This document shows positions 1-11,315 of a stretch of 22,133 nucleotides of DNA, one piece after another (the stretch's first letter is position 1; every line of letters starts with the position of its first letter). The stretch is from positions 1 to 22,133 of the forward strand of contig NZ_CALDGS010000057.1 in the NCBI RefSeq assembly GCF_937941905.1, read 5' to 3'. Below the pieces are notes generated by a model. The model saw only the letters and a list, made by a program, of their open reading frames with translations, ran no database searches and was not told where the DNA came from. The translations under genes and the position numbers were made by a program. This DNA comes from an uncultured Mycolicibacterium sp. GTDB taxonomy: Bacteria > Actinomycetota > Actinomycetes > Mycobacteriales > Mycobacteriaceae.

Positions 1-729
1 GACCGCGCCGGCGATGGTGCCGCCGGTGTCGATCATGTCGTCGGTCAGCACGCAGGTCTTGCCCTTGACCTCGCCGACCACCCGGTTCGACTTGACCTGG
101 TTGGGGACCATCGGGTCGCGGGTCTTGTGGATGAACGCCAGCGGCACCCCGCCCAGGGCGTCGGCCCACTTCTCGGCCACCCGCACCCGGCCGGAGTCGG
201 GGGATACCACGACCAGGTCCTCGTCGGCGTAGTTCTCGGCGATGTAGCCGGTGAGCAGCTTCTGGGCGCGCATGTGGTCCACCGGCCCGTCGAAGAAGCC
301 CTGGATCTGGTCGGTGTGCAGGTCGACGGTGATGATCCGGTCCGCGCCGGCGGTGCGCAGCAGGTCGGCCACCAGCCGGGCCGAGATCGGCTCGCGGCCG
401 CGGTGCTTCTTGTCCTGGCGGGCGTACGGATAGAACGGCAGGATCGCCGTGATCCGCTTCGCCGAGCCCCGCTTGAGCGCGTCGAGCATGATGAGCTGCT
501 CCATCAGCCACTTGTTCAGCGGCGCGGGGTGGCTCTGCAGCACGAATGCGTCGCAGCCGCGGACCGACTCCTCGAACCGGACGAAGATCTCGCCGTTCGC
601 GAAGTCCCGCGCGGTCTGCGCGGTGACCGGAACATCGAGTTCCTTGGCCACCTGCTCGGCGAGCTCGGGGTGCGCTCGGCCCGAGAAGAACATCAGGTTT
701 TTACGGTTGTCAGTCCACTCGGTGCCCAC
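1..729 (-). CDS. prsA: Ribose-phosphate pyrophosphokinase (PRPP synthetase), 3' end beyond window
   Basis: Makes PRPP from ribose 5-phosphate and ATP in the cytosol, feeding nucleotide, His and Trp synthesis and, in mycobacteria, the decaprenyl-phosphoribose precursor of cell-wall arabinan. The 243 visible residues show the class I PRPP synthetase signatures: YARQDKKHRGREP (about 102-114, ATP loop and flexible-loop region), a metal-binding His in VDLHTDQ (138), SPDSGRVRVAEKWA, and the PRPP-binding loop DDMIDTGGT (230-238). About 80 C-terminal residues lie outside the window, judging by the 326-residue M. tuberculosis protein. I chose the GTG at 729 because it gives a GTEWTDNRKNLM start resembling the M. 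tuberculosis N-terminus and has an AAGGG about 11 bases upstream; an internal ATG at 693 would remove this conserved segment. It lies 111 bases downstream of glmU on the same strand. Identity is certain; the start is likely. Confidence 0.97.
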   Translation of the reverse strand, partial: MGTEWTDNRKNLMFFSGRAHPELAEQVAKELDVPVTAQTARDFANGEIFVRFEESVRGCDAFVLQSHPAPLNKWLMEQLIMLDALKRGSAKRITAILPFYPYARQDKKHRGREPISARLVADLLRTAGADRIITVDLHTDQIQGFFDGPVDHMRAQKLLTGYIAENYADEDLVVVSPDSGRVRVAEKWADALGGVPLAFIHKTRDPMVPNQVKSNRVVGEVKGKTCVLTDDMIDTGGTIAGAV

Positions 730-774
730 TGATTTCGCCGCCCTTACCGGTTCGCCCGATCGATGCCGGAGCCA

Positions 775-780
775 ATGGTA
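775..780 (-). promoter_or_regulatory. Possible -10 element for prsA
   Basis: In the 111-base glmU-prsA gap the minus strand reads TACCAT, which fits the mycobacterial TANNNT -10 pattern. It would start transcription near 768, about 40 bases before the GTG. No convincing -35 is visible, so prsA may also be read from glmU. Weak call from pattern only. Confidence 0.25.
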
Positions 781-840
781 CGTAGTCTCGCGCGCGGCCT
801 GCGTCCGGGTGGCCCGAACAGCGGAAATCGGTGATCCGGG

Positions 841-2292
841 TCACTGCCCGGCGGACTTCCTGGCGCGCTGCGCGGCCTCCGCCGACGGGGTGCCGGGTCG
901 TTTGCGCAGCACCCAGTCCTCGATGTTGCGCTGCGGGCCGGCCGAGACGGCCAGCGCGCCCGGCGGCACGTCCTCGCGCACCACGGTGCCGGCCCCGGTG
1001 TAGGCGCCGTCCCCGACGGTGACCGGGGCGACGAACATGGTGTCGCTGCCGGTGCGCACGTAGGAACCGATCCGGGTGCGGGCCTTGTTCACCCCGTCGT
1101 AGTTGACGAACACGCTGGACGCGCCGATGTTGCTGTGCTCGCCGATGTCGGCGTCGCCGACGTAGGTCAGGTGCGGCACCTTGGTGCCGGTGCCGATGGT
1201 GGCGTTCTTGGTCTCCACGAACGCGCCGAGCTTGCCCTCGGCGCCGAGCACGGTGCCCGGCCGCAGGTAGGTGAACGGGCCGACGGTCGCCCCCGGCCCG
1301 ATGGTCGAGTCGCTGCCGTGGGTGCGGCACACCGTGGCCCCGTCGCCGACGGTGACGCCGGACAGGGTGGTGTCCGGGCCGATGTCGCAGCGCTCGCCGA
1401 TGCTGGTGCCGGCCAGCAGCTGGGTGCCCGGCCGCACCACGGTGTCGCGGCCGATCCGCACGTCGGCGTCGATCCAGGTGGTGGCCGGGTCGATGACGGT
1501 GACCCCGGCCAGCTGGTGGGCGGTGACGATGCGCCGGTTGAGTTCGGCGGCCAGTTCGGCCAGCTGCACCCGGTCGTTGACCCCGGCCAGCAGCACGGGG
1601 TCGGCGACGTGTTCGGCGCGCACGGTCCGGCCGTCCTCGCGCAGGATGGCGATGACGTCGGTCAGGTACCGCTCGCCCTGGGCGTTGTCGGTGTGCAGCC
1701 GGCCCAGCGCCGAGCGCAGGGCGGCCGAGTCGAAGGCGTACACCCCGCCGTTGACCTCGCGGATGGCGCGCTGCTCGGCGGTGGCGTCGCGGTGCTCGAC
1801 GATGGCGGCCAGCCCGCCGTCCGCGGTGCGCACGATGCGGCCGTAGCCGGTGGGGTCCTCGACGGTGGTGGTGAGCACGGTGGCCGCGGCGCCGTGCGCG
1901 ACGTGGCCGGCGACCAGCGCCTGCAGCGTCGCGGCGTCGAGCAGCGGCACGTCGCCGGCGGTGACCACGACGGTGCCGGAGAACTCCTCGGGCAGCGCCG
2001 ACAGCCCGCACTCGGTGGCGTGCCCGGTGCCGTGCTGTTCGTCCTGCACCGCGATGTCGATGCGCCGGCCGAGCTGTTCGGCCAGGTCGGTGACCACCGG
2101 GACGATCCGGTCGCGCTGGTGGCCGAGCACCACCACGATGCGGCGCGGGTCGAGCGCGGCGACCGCGTCCAGCACGTGGTGCAGCATGCTGCGGCCGGCC
2201 AGGGTGTGCAGCACCTTGGGGACGTCGGAGCGCATGCGGGTGCCCGCGCCGGCGGCCAGGATCACGACCGCGGCCTCGGTGGATGACGTCAT
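841..2292 (-). CDS. glmU: Bifunctional GlcN-1-P acetyltransferase / GlcNAc-1-P uridyltransferase
   Basis: Catalyses the last two steps to UDP-GlcNAc, the precursor of peptidoglycan and of the arabinogalactan linker. The N-terminal half is a nucleotidyltransferase with LAAGAGTRMRSDVPK (catalytic-type K26) and AGDVPLLD (metal-binding D114); both numbers match those of the M. tuberculosis enzyme. The C-terminal half, from about residue 265, is a left-handed beta-helix of hexapeptide repeats and contains RPGTVLGAEGKLGAFVE, KVPHLTYVGDADIGE and NYDGVNK, the acetyltransferase active-site region. At 483 residues it is slightly shorter than the 495 of M. tuberculosis, the difference being in the variable tail. 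The ATG at 2292 has a GAGGAAGG ribosome site two bases upstream. The gene lies between tRNA-Gln and prsA, all on the minus strand, as in M. tuberculosis. Confidence 0.98.
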   Translation of the reverse strand: MTSSTEAAVVILAAGAGTRMRSDVPKVLHTLAGRSMLHHVLDAVAALDPRRIVVVLGHQRDRIVPVVTDLAEQLGRRIDIAVQDEQHGTGHATECGLSALPEEFSGTVVVTAGDVPLLDAATLQALVAGHVAHGAAATVLTTTVEDPTGYGRIVRTADGGLAAIVEHRDATAEQRAIREVNGGVYAFDSAALRSALGRLHTDNAQGERYLTDVIAILREDGRTVRAEHVADPVLLAGVNDRVQLAELAAELNRRIVTAHQLAGVTVIDPATTWIDADVRIGRDTVVRPGTQLLAGTSIGERCDIGPDTTLSGVTVGDGATVCRTHGSDSTIGPGATVGPFTYLRPGTVLGAEGKLGAFVETKNATIGTGTKVPHLTYVGDADIGEHSNIGASSVFVNYDGVNKARTRIGSYVRTGSDTMFVAPVTVGDGAYTGAGTVVREDVPPGALAVSAGPQRNIEDWVLRKRPGTPSAEAAQRARKSAGQ

Positions 2293-2445
2293 CGCCTTCC
2301 TCGATTCCTCTCCCGGCTCGGCCCGCTCTCCCCGCGAGCCCCTCCCCGCGGCCCCCTCTCCGCGAGCGACCGCGTCTGTACGCCGACACGCCGTGATCAG
2401 CGGTGATTTCGCGGTCGGTCACATGCGGGCGATCGGCCGGTTCCG

Positions 2446-2517
2446 CTCCGTCGCCAGGGCTCGAACCTGAACTCTCAGAACCAAAATCTGATGTGCTGCC
2501 AATTACACCACGACGGA
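2446..2517 (-). tRNA. tRNA-Gln (anticodon UUG)
   Basis: The minus strand folds as a 72-base cloverleaf. The acceptor stem TCCGTCG pairs with CGACGGA, followed by discriminator G. The anticodon stem TCAGA/TCTGA encloses a seven-base loop TTTTGGT whose anticodon is TTG, and the T loop is GTTCGAG-like. No CCA is encoded at the 3' end. It sits between glmU and the TetR gene, as the tRNA-Gln of M. tuberculosis does. The 153 bases between it and glmU hold no gene, only GA-rich sequence leading into the glmU ribosome site. Confidence 0.95.
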
Positions 2518-2531
2518 TTGTCCGCACAGAG

Positions 2532-2537
2532 ACTCTA
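2532..2537 (-). promoter_or_regulatory. -10 element for tRNA-Gln
   Basis: The minus strand reads TAGAGT (TANNNT) 14 bases before the tRNA, giving a start near 2525 and a leader of about 8 bases. A -35 at 17-bp spacing would fall on 2555-2560, at the predicted start of the divergent tetR transcript, so the two promoters share DNA. Confidence 0.4.
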
Positions 2538-2548
2538 GTCCAAGCCGA

Positions 2549-2554
2549 TACCCT
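2549..2554 (+). promoter_or_regulatory. -10 element for tetR, giving a leaderless transcript
   Basis: TACCCT (TANNNT) ends seven bases before the GTG at 2561, so transcription should begin at or next to the start codon. Leaderless mRNAs are common in mycobacteria, and no ribosome site precedes this GTG, which supports both the promoter and the start choice. Confidence 0.5.
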
Positions 2555-2560
2555 TGCCGT

Positions 2561-3217
2561 GTGGCAGCGCCTGAGAAAGAGGTGCGGGCACCCCGCGCCC
2601 GGATGTCCGGCAACGAGCGGCGGCAGCAGCTGATCGAGATCGCCAAGTCGCTGTTCGCCGAGCGGGGCTACGACGGCACCTCGATCGAGGAGATCGCCCA
2701 GCGTGCCAACGTCTCCAAGCCGGTGGTCTACGAGCACTTCGGCGGCAAGGAGGGCCTGTACGCGGTGGTGGTGGACCGGGAGATGTCGGCGCTGCTCGAC
2801 GCCATCACCTCCTCGCTGACCAACAACCGCTCGCGGGTACGCATCGAGCGGGTGGCACTGGCGCTGCTGACCTACGTCGAGGAGCGCACCGACGGGTTCC
2901 GCATCCTGATCCGCGACTCCCCGGCGGCGCTGACCTCGGGTACCTACTCCACGCTGCTCAACGACGCGGTCAACCAGGTGTCGTCGATCCTGGCCAACGA
3001 CTTCTCCCGGCGCGGCCTGGACCCGGAGATGGCGCCGCTGTACGCCCAGGCGCTGGTCGGCATGGTGTCGATGACCGCCCAGTGGTGGCTGGACGTGCGC
3101 GAGCCGAAGAAGGAAGTGGTGGCCGCGCACCTGGTCAACCTGTGCTGGAACGGGCTGACCCACCTCGAGGCCGCGCCGGTGCTGCAGGACGAGCTCGAGC
3201 AGCGCGACCGGGACTGA
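2561..3217 (+). CDS. TetR/AcrR-family transcriptional regulator (Rv1019-like)
   Basis: A DNA-binding repressor-type protein of 218 residues. The N-terminal TetR helix-turn-helix covers residues 20-65: RRQQLIEIAKSLFAERGYDG, then TSIEEIAQRANVSKPVVYEHF (about 40-60). An all-helical dimerisation and ligand domain follows. The sequence resembles M. tuberculosis Rv1019 closely, and from memory that protein was reported to repress its own gene and to be cotranscribed with mfd and mazG; the same order is seen here. The GTG at 2561 is preceded directly by a -10-like TACCCT, which suggests a leaderless message. An ATG at 2603 is an alternative that removes 14 non-conserved residues. Its ligand is unknown. 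mfd starts 47 bases downstream. Confidence 0.93.
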   Translation: MAAPEKEVRAPRARMSGNERRQQLIEIAKSLFAERGYDGTSIEEIAQRANVSKPVVYEHFGGKEGLYAVVVDREMSALLDAITSSLTNNRSRVRIERVALALLTYVEERTDGFRILIRDSPAALTSGTYSTLLNDAVNQVSSILANDFSRRGLDPEMAPLYAQALVGMVSMTAQWWLDVREPKKEVVAAHLVNLCWNGLTHLEAAPVLQDELEQRDRD

Positions 3218-3249
3218 CCAGGCCCCCGGGGCAGGCGTCGGTCACCGCC

Positions 3250-3255
3250 TAGGAT
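3250..3255 (+). promoter_or_regulatory. Possible internal -10 element before mfd
   Basis: TAGGAT fits TANNNT and would start transcription near 3262, three bases before the mfd ATG. A GGAAG at 3256-3260 could instead act as a ribosome site on a longer message read from tetR. The sequence does not decide between the two. Confidence 0.3.
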
Positions 3256-3264
3256 GGAAGCATC

Positions 3265-6920
<3,656 letters not shown>

Positions 6921-6924
<4 letters not shown>

Positions 6925-7904
6925 CCGTCGTCCTGGTCGATCCGCGCCGGCCGGCGCTGATCCCGGTGGAGGCGGTCGAACTGCTCACCGGGGACGTCCA
7001 GTACACCGAGGAGATCCCGATCCGGGTGCCCTGGTCACTGCCGTCGGCGCGGCCGTGGCTGGCCGACGCGGGCGACACACCGGCCCCGGTGCTGCTGTCG
7101 TCGGACCGCGACCACCCCGCGGTGCAGGCCCGGCTGGCCGCCGGCGAGCGGCTCATCGCCGCGCCGGACCCGCTGCCGGGGGAGCGGCTGCTCGACGCGG
7201 TGGCGATGATGGACCGGCTGCGCACCGACGGGCCGTGGGAGAGCGAGCAGACCCACGAGTCGCTCTGCCGCTACCTGCTCGAGGAGGCCTACGAGTTGTT
7301 CGACGCGGTGCGCGACGGCGACCCCGGCCAGCTGTGCGAGGAGCTCGGGGATCTGTTGCTGCAGGTGCTGTTTCACGCCCGCATCGCCGAGGACGCGGCC
7401 GAGGGGGCGTTCGGCATCGACGACGTGGCCGACGCGCTGGTGCGCAAGCTGGGCAACCGGGCCCCGGCGGTGCTGTCCGGCCAGTCGGTGTCGCTGGAGG
7501 AGCAGCTGGCCCAGTGGGAGGAGCGCAAGGCCCGCGAGAAGGCGGCCCGGGCGCGCGCCGCGGGCCGCAGCTACACCTCGCTGATGGACGGGGTGCCCAC
7601 GGCGCTGCCGGCGCTGGCGCTGGCCGCCAAGGCCGTCGCCCGCGCCGAACAGGGCGGGGTGCCGGAGGATCTCATCCCCAAGGCGATCCGCCGGCTGGCC
7701 GGTGACGGGGACAAGGACTTCGAGCACATCGTGCGCAACGGGGTACTCGACTTCATCGACACGGTGCGCCGGGCCGAGGCGGCCATCGCCGCGGCCCGCG
7801 GCGCCGATGCCGAGCTCGACGAGGTGGTGTCGCTGGACGGCATCGACGCCGACGAGTGGCGGGCGCACTGGCCGGCCGGAGACGGGTCAGCCGAACAGCG
7901 TTGA
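6921..7904 (+). CDS. mazG: Nucleoside triphosphate pyrophosphohydrolase MazG
   Basis: Hydrolyses NTPs and dNTPs, including oxidised ones, to monophosphates plus pyrophosphate, cleaning the nucleotide pool. The 327 residues match the usual mycobacterial length (about 325). The central MazG domain has the metal-binding helices: ERLLDAVAMMDRLR, then EEAYEL (E121, E122), then EELGDLLLQVLFHARI (E140, E141, D144). A WEERKAREKAARARA segment and a second, degenerate C-terminal MazG-like helical region (DKDFEHIVRNGVLDFIDTVRRAE) follow. The start ATG overlaps the mfd stop by four bases. The 3' end runs 18 bases into the opposing efeB gene. It links repair (mfd) with pool sanitation in one transcript. 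Confidence 0.96.
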
Positions 7905-9203
7905 GCCCCAGTAGGCGTCGGGGTCGCCCTCGGGCACCCCGGGCGGGCAGGCGAACACCGCGCTGCCGGTGTGCACGATGTACTCGTTGAGCAGATCCTT
8001 GCGGGCCAGCTCGGCCTGCATCGGGATGAACTGCTTGACCGGGTCGCGCACGAACGCGATGAAGAACAACCCGGCGTCGAGGTGGCCGAACCCGTCGGTG
8101 CCGTCGGTGAAGTTGTAGCCGCGGCGCAGGATCTCGATCCCGCCGAGGTGCTCGGCCGACGCCAGCCGCACGTGTGCGTTCGGGTCGATCAGCGGGTTGT
8201 CGTCCTTGTCCTTGAGCTCGAAGTCCAGCGGGGCGAACTCGTCGACGAACCCGATCGGCGCGCCGGTGCCCTTCTCCCGGCCGAACACCCGCTCCTGCTC
8301 CTGCAGGGTGGTGCGGTCCCACAGCTCGATGCGCATCCGGATGCGCCGCGCCACCAGGTAGGTGCCGCCGGTCAGCCAGTCCGGGCCGTCGCCGGCGTTC
8401 ACCCACACGCTGCGGTTGAGCTTGGCGGTGTCCTCGGCCTTGATGTTGCGGGTACCGTCCTTGAACCCGAACAGGTTTCGCGGTGTCTCCTGTTCGCGGG
8501 TGGTCGACGAGGTGCGGCCGAACCCGAGCTGCGACCAGCGCACCGCCACCGTGCCGAAGCCGACCCGGGCCAGGTTGCGCACCGCGTGCACCGCGACCTG
8601 GGGGTCGTTGGCGCAGGCCTGGATGCAGATGTCGCCGCCGCAGCGGTTCGGGTCCAGCGACTCGTTGGGGAACTTCGGCAGGTCGGCCAGCTGTGCGGGC
8701 CGCTGGGCCGCGATGCCGAACCGGTCCACCCCGTCCTTGACGAAGAACGACGGCCCGAACCCGATGGTCAGGGTCAGCGCCGAGGGCGGCAGCCCCAGCG
8801 CCTCGCCGGTGTCCTTCGGCGGCGAGTACAGCCCGCCGCCCACCGCGCCGTCCGGGAACGCCTCCTGGCCGCGGGTCATCCGCTCGGCCATCGCGGTCCA
8901 CTCCCGCAGCAGTTCGACGACGTCCTCCCGGCGGTCGGTGGTGACGTCGAACGCGGCGAAGTGCAGCCGGTCCTGCGCCTCGGTGACGATGCCGGCCTGG
9001 TGCTCGCCGCGGAACGGGACCGGCGCGGCGAGGTGCTCGGTCCCGGCCGGGGCGGCCGCGGTGGCGCGGCCGGCCCCGAACCCGGCACCGGCCGCACCCA
9101 CGACCGCGGCGGTCACCCCGGCGGCGCCGAAGAGTTGGCGACGCGAGATGCCCTTGCGGTCGGATCCGTTGTCGTGCCGGTGGTTACTGCTGGGCGATGA
9201 CAC
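7887..9203 (-). CDS. efeB: Dyp-type haem peroxidase EfeB, Tat-exported
   Basis: The deferrochelatase/peroxidase partner of the EfeUOB iron uptake system, acting outside the membrane. Of its 438 residues the first 50 are a twin-arginine signal (GISRRQLFGAAG, R21-R22, then an Ala/Gly/Val hydrophobic stretch). The mature part has the Dyp family GFKDGT motif (246-251, catalytic-type D249), DPNAHVR with the probable haem-ligand His at 344, ILRRGYNF (359-365, distal Arg region) and a C-terminal GLFFIAFVRDP. CGGDICIQACAND (188-200) is the EfeB-type cysteine-bearing segment. The GTG at 9203 is the only in-frame start before the RR motif; it overlaps efeO by 20 bases and has only a distant AGGAAG, so coupling to efeO translation is likely. 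Confidence 0.94.
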   Translation of the reverse strand: MSSPSSNHRHDNGSDRKGISRRQLFGAAGVTAAVVGAAGAGFGAGRATAAAPAGTEHLAAPVPFRGEHQAGIVTEAQDRLHFAAFDVTTDRREDVVELLREWTAMAERMTRGQEAFPDGAVGGGLYSPPKDTGEALGLPPSALTLTIGFGPSFFVKDGVDRFGIAAQRPAQLADLPKFPNESLDPNRCGGDICIQACANDPQVAVHAVRNLARVGFGTVAVRWSQLGFGRTSSTTREQETPRNLFGFKDGTRNIKAEDTAKLNRSVWVNAGDGPDWLTGGTYLVARRIRMRIELWDRTTLQEQERVFGREKGTGAPIGFVDEFAPLDFELKDKDDNPLIDPNAHVRLASAEHLGGIEILRRGYNFTDGTDGFGHLDAGLFFIAFVRDPVKQFIPMQAELARKDLLNEYIVHTGSAVFACPPGVPEGDPDAYWGSTLFG

Positions 9204-10335
9204 CTTGCACCTGGCTGACTTCCTTGCTCAGCGCGTCGATGGCGCGCGAGAGCTCCTGGCGCTGTTCCTCGGTCACCTTGTCGTAGGAGACGAACCCGTC
9301 GCCGTCGCGGTACTGCTCGAGCAGCTCCTCGACCTCCTCGAAGCGCTGGTCCACCCGCTTGCCCAGTTCGGGATCGCGCTCGTCGAGGATCGGCCGCACC
9401 GAGGCGACCGCGGTCTGGCTGCCCTGCAGGTTCGCGTTGAAGTCCCACAGGTCGGTGTGGCTGAAGATGTCCTCCTCGCCGGTGATCTTGCTGATCGAGA
9501 TCTCGTCGAGCAGGCCCTGTGCGCCACCGGCGATCTGGGTGGAGTCGATGACGAAGTCGGGCGCCTTCACCCCGTCCTGCAGCTCCTTGACGTCGGCGAC
9601 GAGCTGGTCGGCGATCTCGTTGGTGTCGGGCTGCAGCCCGTCGACCCACAGGTCCTTCTCCAGCCGGTGGAAGCCGGTCCAGCGCTGGCCCGGCTCCAGG
9701 TCGGCCTCGCGCAGGTCGATGCGCGGGTCGAGGTCGTTCGGGAACGACTCGGCGACCGGCTCGATGCGCTCGTAGTACACCCGGGCACGCGGGTACTGGT
9801 ATTTGGCCGACTCGATGTCGCCGGCCTTGATCGCGGCGACGAACTCCTCGACCGCCGGGACCAGGGCGTCGACCTGGCTGACCACGTAGCGCTTGTAGCT
9901 CTCGGCGGCTTCCTTGAACTTGCCCTCGGTGTCGATCTGCACGGCCTCACCGGTGACGACGAAGTCGCCGCGGATGCCGTCGCCGATCATCCCGGGCCGG
10001 CACGAGTACTGGTAGGTGCCGGGCTGGGACAGCTGCACGATGAGCTTTCGCTGCAGGCCGGGGGAGATGTTCTCCACCTCGCCCATCACCCGGTCGCCGG
10101 CGCCGTAGATGTAGAACTCGGTGACCTTGCTGCCGTTGTTGGTGACGATGAAGGTGTTCGCGCCGGTGGTGCCCTCCGTGGCCGACAGCTCGCAGCTGTC
10201 GTCGGAGGCGCTGACGGTGAACTCCCTGGTGTCGTCGCCGGCCTCGGCGGACTCCTTCGGGGTGCAGCCGGCGATCGTCACGCCGACGGAGAAGGCGGCG
10301 GCAGCGGCGATACCCAGTCTGGCGATGTTGGTCAC
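9184..10335 (-). CDS. efeO: EfeO: iron-binding lipoprotein with cupredoxin and M75 (imelysin-like) domains
   Basis: Extracytoplasmic iron-binding component thought to deliver iron to the EfeU permease. The 383-residue product starts with a lipoprotein signal ending in TIAGC (lipidated Cys 24). A cupredoxin-like domain follows (about 37-130), with candidate metal ligands C48, C112 and M116 in YSCRPGMIGD. The peptidase M75 domain (about 135-383) contains the signature HRLEKDLW, that is HxxE at 223-226, and no protease activity is expected. The GTG at 10335 has AGGA eight bases upstream and overlaps the efeU stop as GTGA. An open frame continues upstream to 10452, but that part is just efeU sequence in another frame. 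Confidence 0.95.
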   Translation of the reverse strand: MTNIARLGIAAAAAFSVGVTIAGCTPKESAEAGDDTREFTVSASDDSCELSATEGTTGANTFIVTNNGSKVTEFYIYGAGDRVMGEVENISPGLQRKLIVQLSQPGTYQYSCRPGMIGDGIRGDFVVTGEAVQIDTEGKFKEAAESYKRYVVSQVDALVPAVEEFVAAIKAGDIESAKYQYPRARVYYERIEPVAESFPNDLDPRIDLREADLEPGQRWTGFHRLEKDLWVDGLQPDTNEIADQLVADVKELQDGVKAPDFVIDSTQIAGGAQGLLDEISISKITGEEDIFSHTDLWDFNANLQGSQTAVASVRPILDERDPELGKRVDQRFEEVEELLEQYRDGDGFVSYDKVTEEQRQELSRAIDALSKEVSQVQGVIAQQ

Positions 10336-11255
10336 GGAGTGGTCCTTTCGGAGGAGGAAGTGGGTGCCGGGGCAGGGTCGGGGGTGCCGGCTGCGGTGCC
10401 GCGGCTCGGCCGGAGGAAGACCGCGAGCACGATGACGAGGTAGGCCAGCCACAGCGTGAACTGCAGCACGGTCGGGGTGGGGGTGATGTTGAAGATGCCC
10501 TGGACGATCTCGCCGTACCAGGCCGACCAGTTGAACCAGCCGGTGATGTCGAACAGCCTGGTGGCGCCGCCCGGTAGCCAGCCGACGGTCTGCAGGGCGC
10601 CGATCCCGTAGGACAGGATGCCGGCGGCCACCAGGACCAGGAACACCCCGGTGTAGGTGAAGAACCTGCCCAGGTCGATGCGGACCGCCCCGGCGTAGAT
10701 GCCGTAGGCGATCGCGCCGGCCAGCAGGATCCCCAGGATCAGCCCGATCAGCGGCCAGGCGGTCTGCGCCTCGGCGTAGCCGACCATGAACAGCGCGGTC
10801 TCCACGCCCTCGCGGCCGACGGCCAGGAAGGCCAGCATCAGCACCGCGAGCCAGCCGCGCTCCAGCGCCTCGGACATCTTCGACCGCAGCTCACCGGACA
10901 GCCCGGCGGCCGCGGACTTCATCCACAGCACCATGGTGGTGACGATGACGACCGCGATCAGCGAGGCCACCCCGGCGATGGCCTCGGCGGCCAGCCCGGT
11001 GATGGTGTAGGCGCTGAGCTGGATCGCCAGGAACACCGTGACGGTCATCAGCACCGCCGCGCCGACGCCGAGCCACACCCAGCGCAGCGCGTCACGGCGG
11101 CCTGACTTGACCAGGAAGGCCACCAGGATGGTGACGACCATCGCGGCCTCGAGGCCTTCGCGGAGGCCGATCAGCCCGCTGCCGAACAGTTGCGCGGTGA
11201 CGTTGGGCGCAGCGAGATACTGGATGGTCAGCGGTGCATCCGCGATGGCGGTCAT
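10332..11255 (-). CDS. efeU: EfeU: iron permease of the FTR1/OFeT family
   Basis: Inner-membrane iron permease related to yeast Ftr1p; it moves iron using REXXE motifs inside transmembrane helices. Both are visible: REGLE at 32-36 (first helix) and REGVE at 148-152. Around them are about seven hydrophobic segments over 307 residues, with a polar Pro/Ala/Ser-rich cytoplasmic tail. The ATG at 11255 has AGGA about eight bases upstream. It is the first gene of the operon efeU-efeO-efeB and faces lpqU across a 177-base region that carries candidate regulator sites. M. tuberculosis lacks these genes between mazG and lpqU. Confidence 0.95.
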   Translation of the reverse strand: MTAIADAPLTIQYLAAPNVTAQLFGSGLIGLREGLEAAMVVTILVAFLVKSGRRDALRWVWLGVGAAVLMTVTVFLAIQLSAYTITGLAAEAIAGVASLIAVVIVTTMVLWMKSAAAGLSGELRSKMSEALERGWLAVLMLAFLAVGREGVETALFMVGYAEAQTAWPLIGLILGILLAGAIAYGIYAGAVRIDLGRFFTYTGVFLVLVAAGILSYGIGALQTVGWLPGGATRLFDITGWFNWSAWYGEIVQGIFNITPTPTVLQFTLWLAYLVIVLAVFLRPSRGTAAGTPDPAPAPTSSSERTTP

Positions 11256-11293
11256 GTCAGGGGTCCTCGCTCACCCGGTCTGGACGTTGCAGT

Positions 11294-11308
11294 AACCAAG
11301 GCTTGGTT
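11294..11308. repeat. Perfect inverted repeat in the efeU-lpqU intergenic region
   Basis: AACCAAG and CTTGGTT form two perfect 7-base arms around one central G, centred 46 bases upstream of the efeU start codon. The symmetry and position suit the operator of a dimeric regulator. The centre AGGCT matches the core of the IdeR consensus, but the outer bases are not those of IdeR. Of the 177-base region (11256-11432) the rest holds no gene. Confidence 0.55.
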
Positions 11309-11315
11309 TACCTTA
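11297..11315 (-). promoter_or_regulatory. Candidate IdeR/DtxR-type iron box for efeUOB
   Basis: Read on the minus strand the site is TAAGGTAAACCAAGCCTTG. By eye it agrees with the mycobacterial IdeR consensus TTAGGTTAGGCTAACCTAA at 11 of 19 positions, including AGGT on the left and CCT on the right. It overlaps the inverted repeat at 11294-11308. Iron repression of an iron importer is expected, but the match is imperfect and another regulator could bind here. Confidence 0.35.

Noticed and set aside
1135..2286. Long open frame (383 codons) opposite glmU
   Set aside because: It is antisense to a certain gene, its product is Gly/Val/His/Asp-rich low complexity, and it mirrors third-codon-position GC bias.
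2513..2523. CGGA-TTG-TCCG inverted repeat upstream of tRNA-Gln
   Set aside because: The arms are only 4 bases and half of it is the tRNA acceptor stem, so it carries no separate meaning.
10336..10452. N-terminal extension of efeO
   Set aside because: The added residues are efeU sequence in another frame; the lipoprotein signal begins at the GTG at 10335 with a ribosome site.
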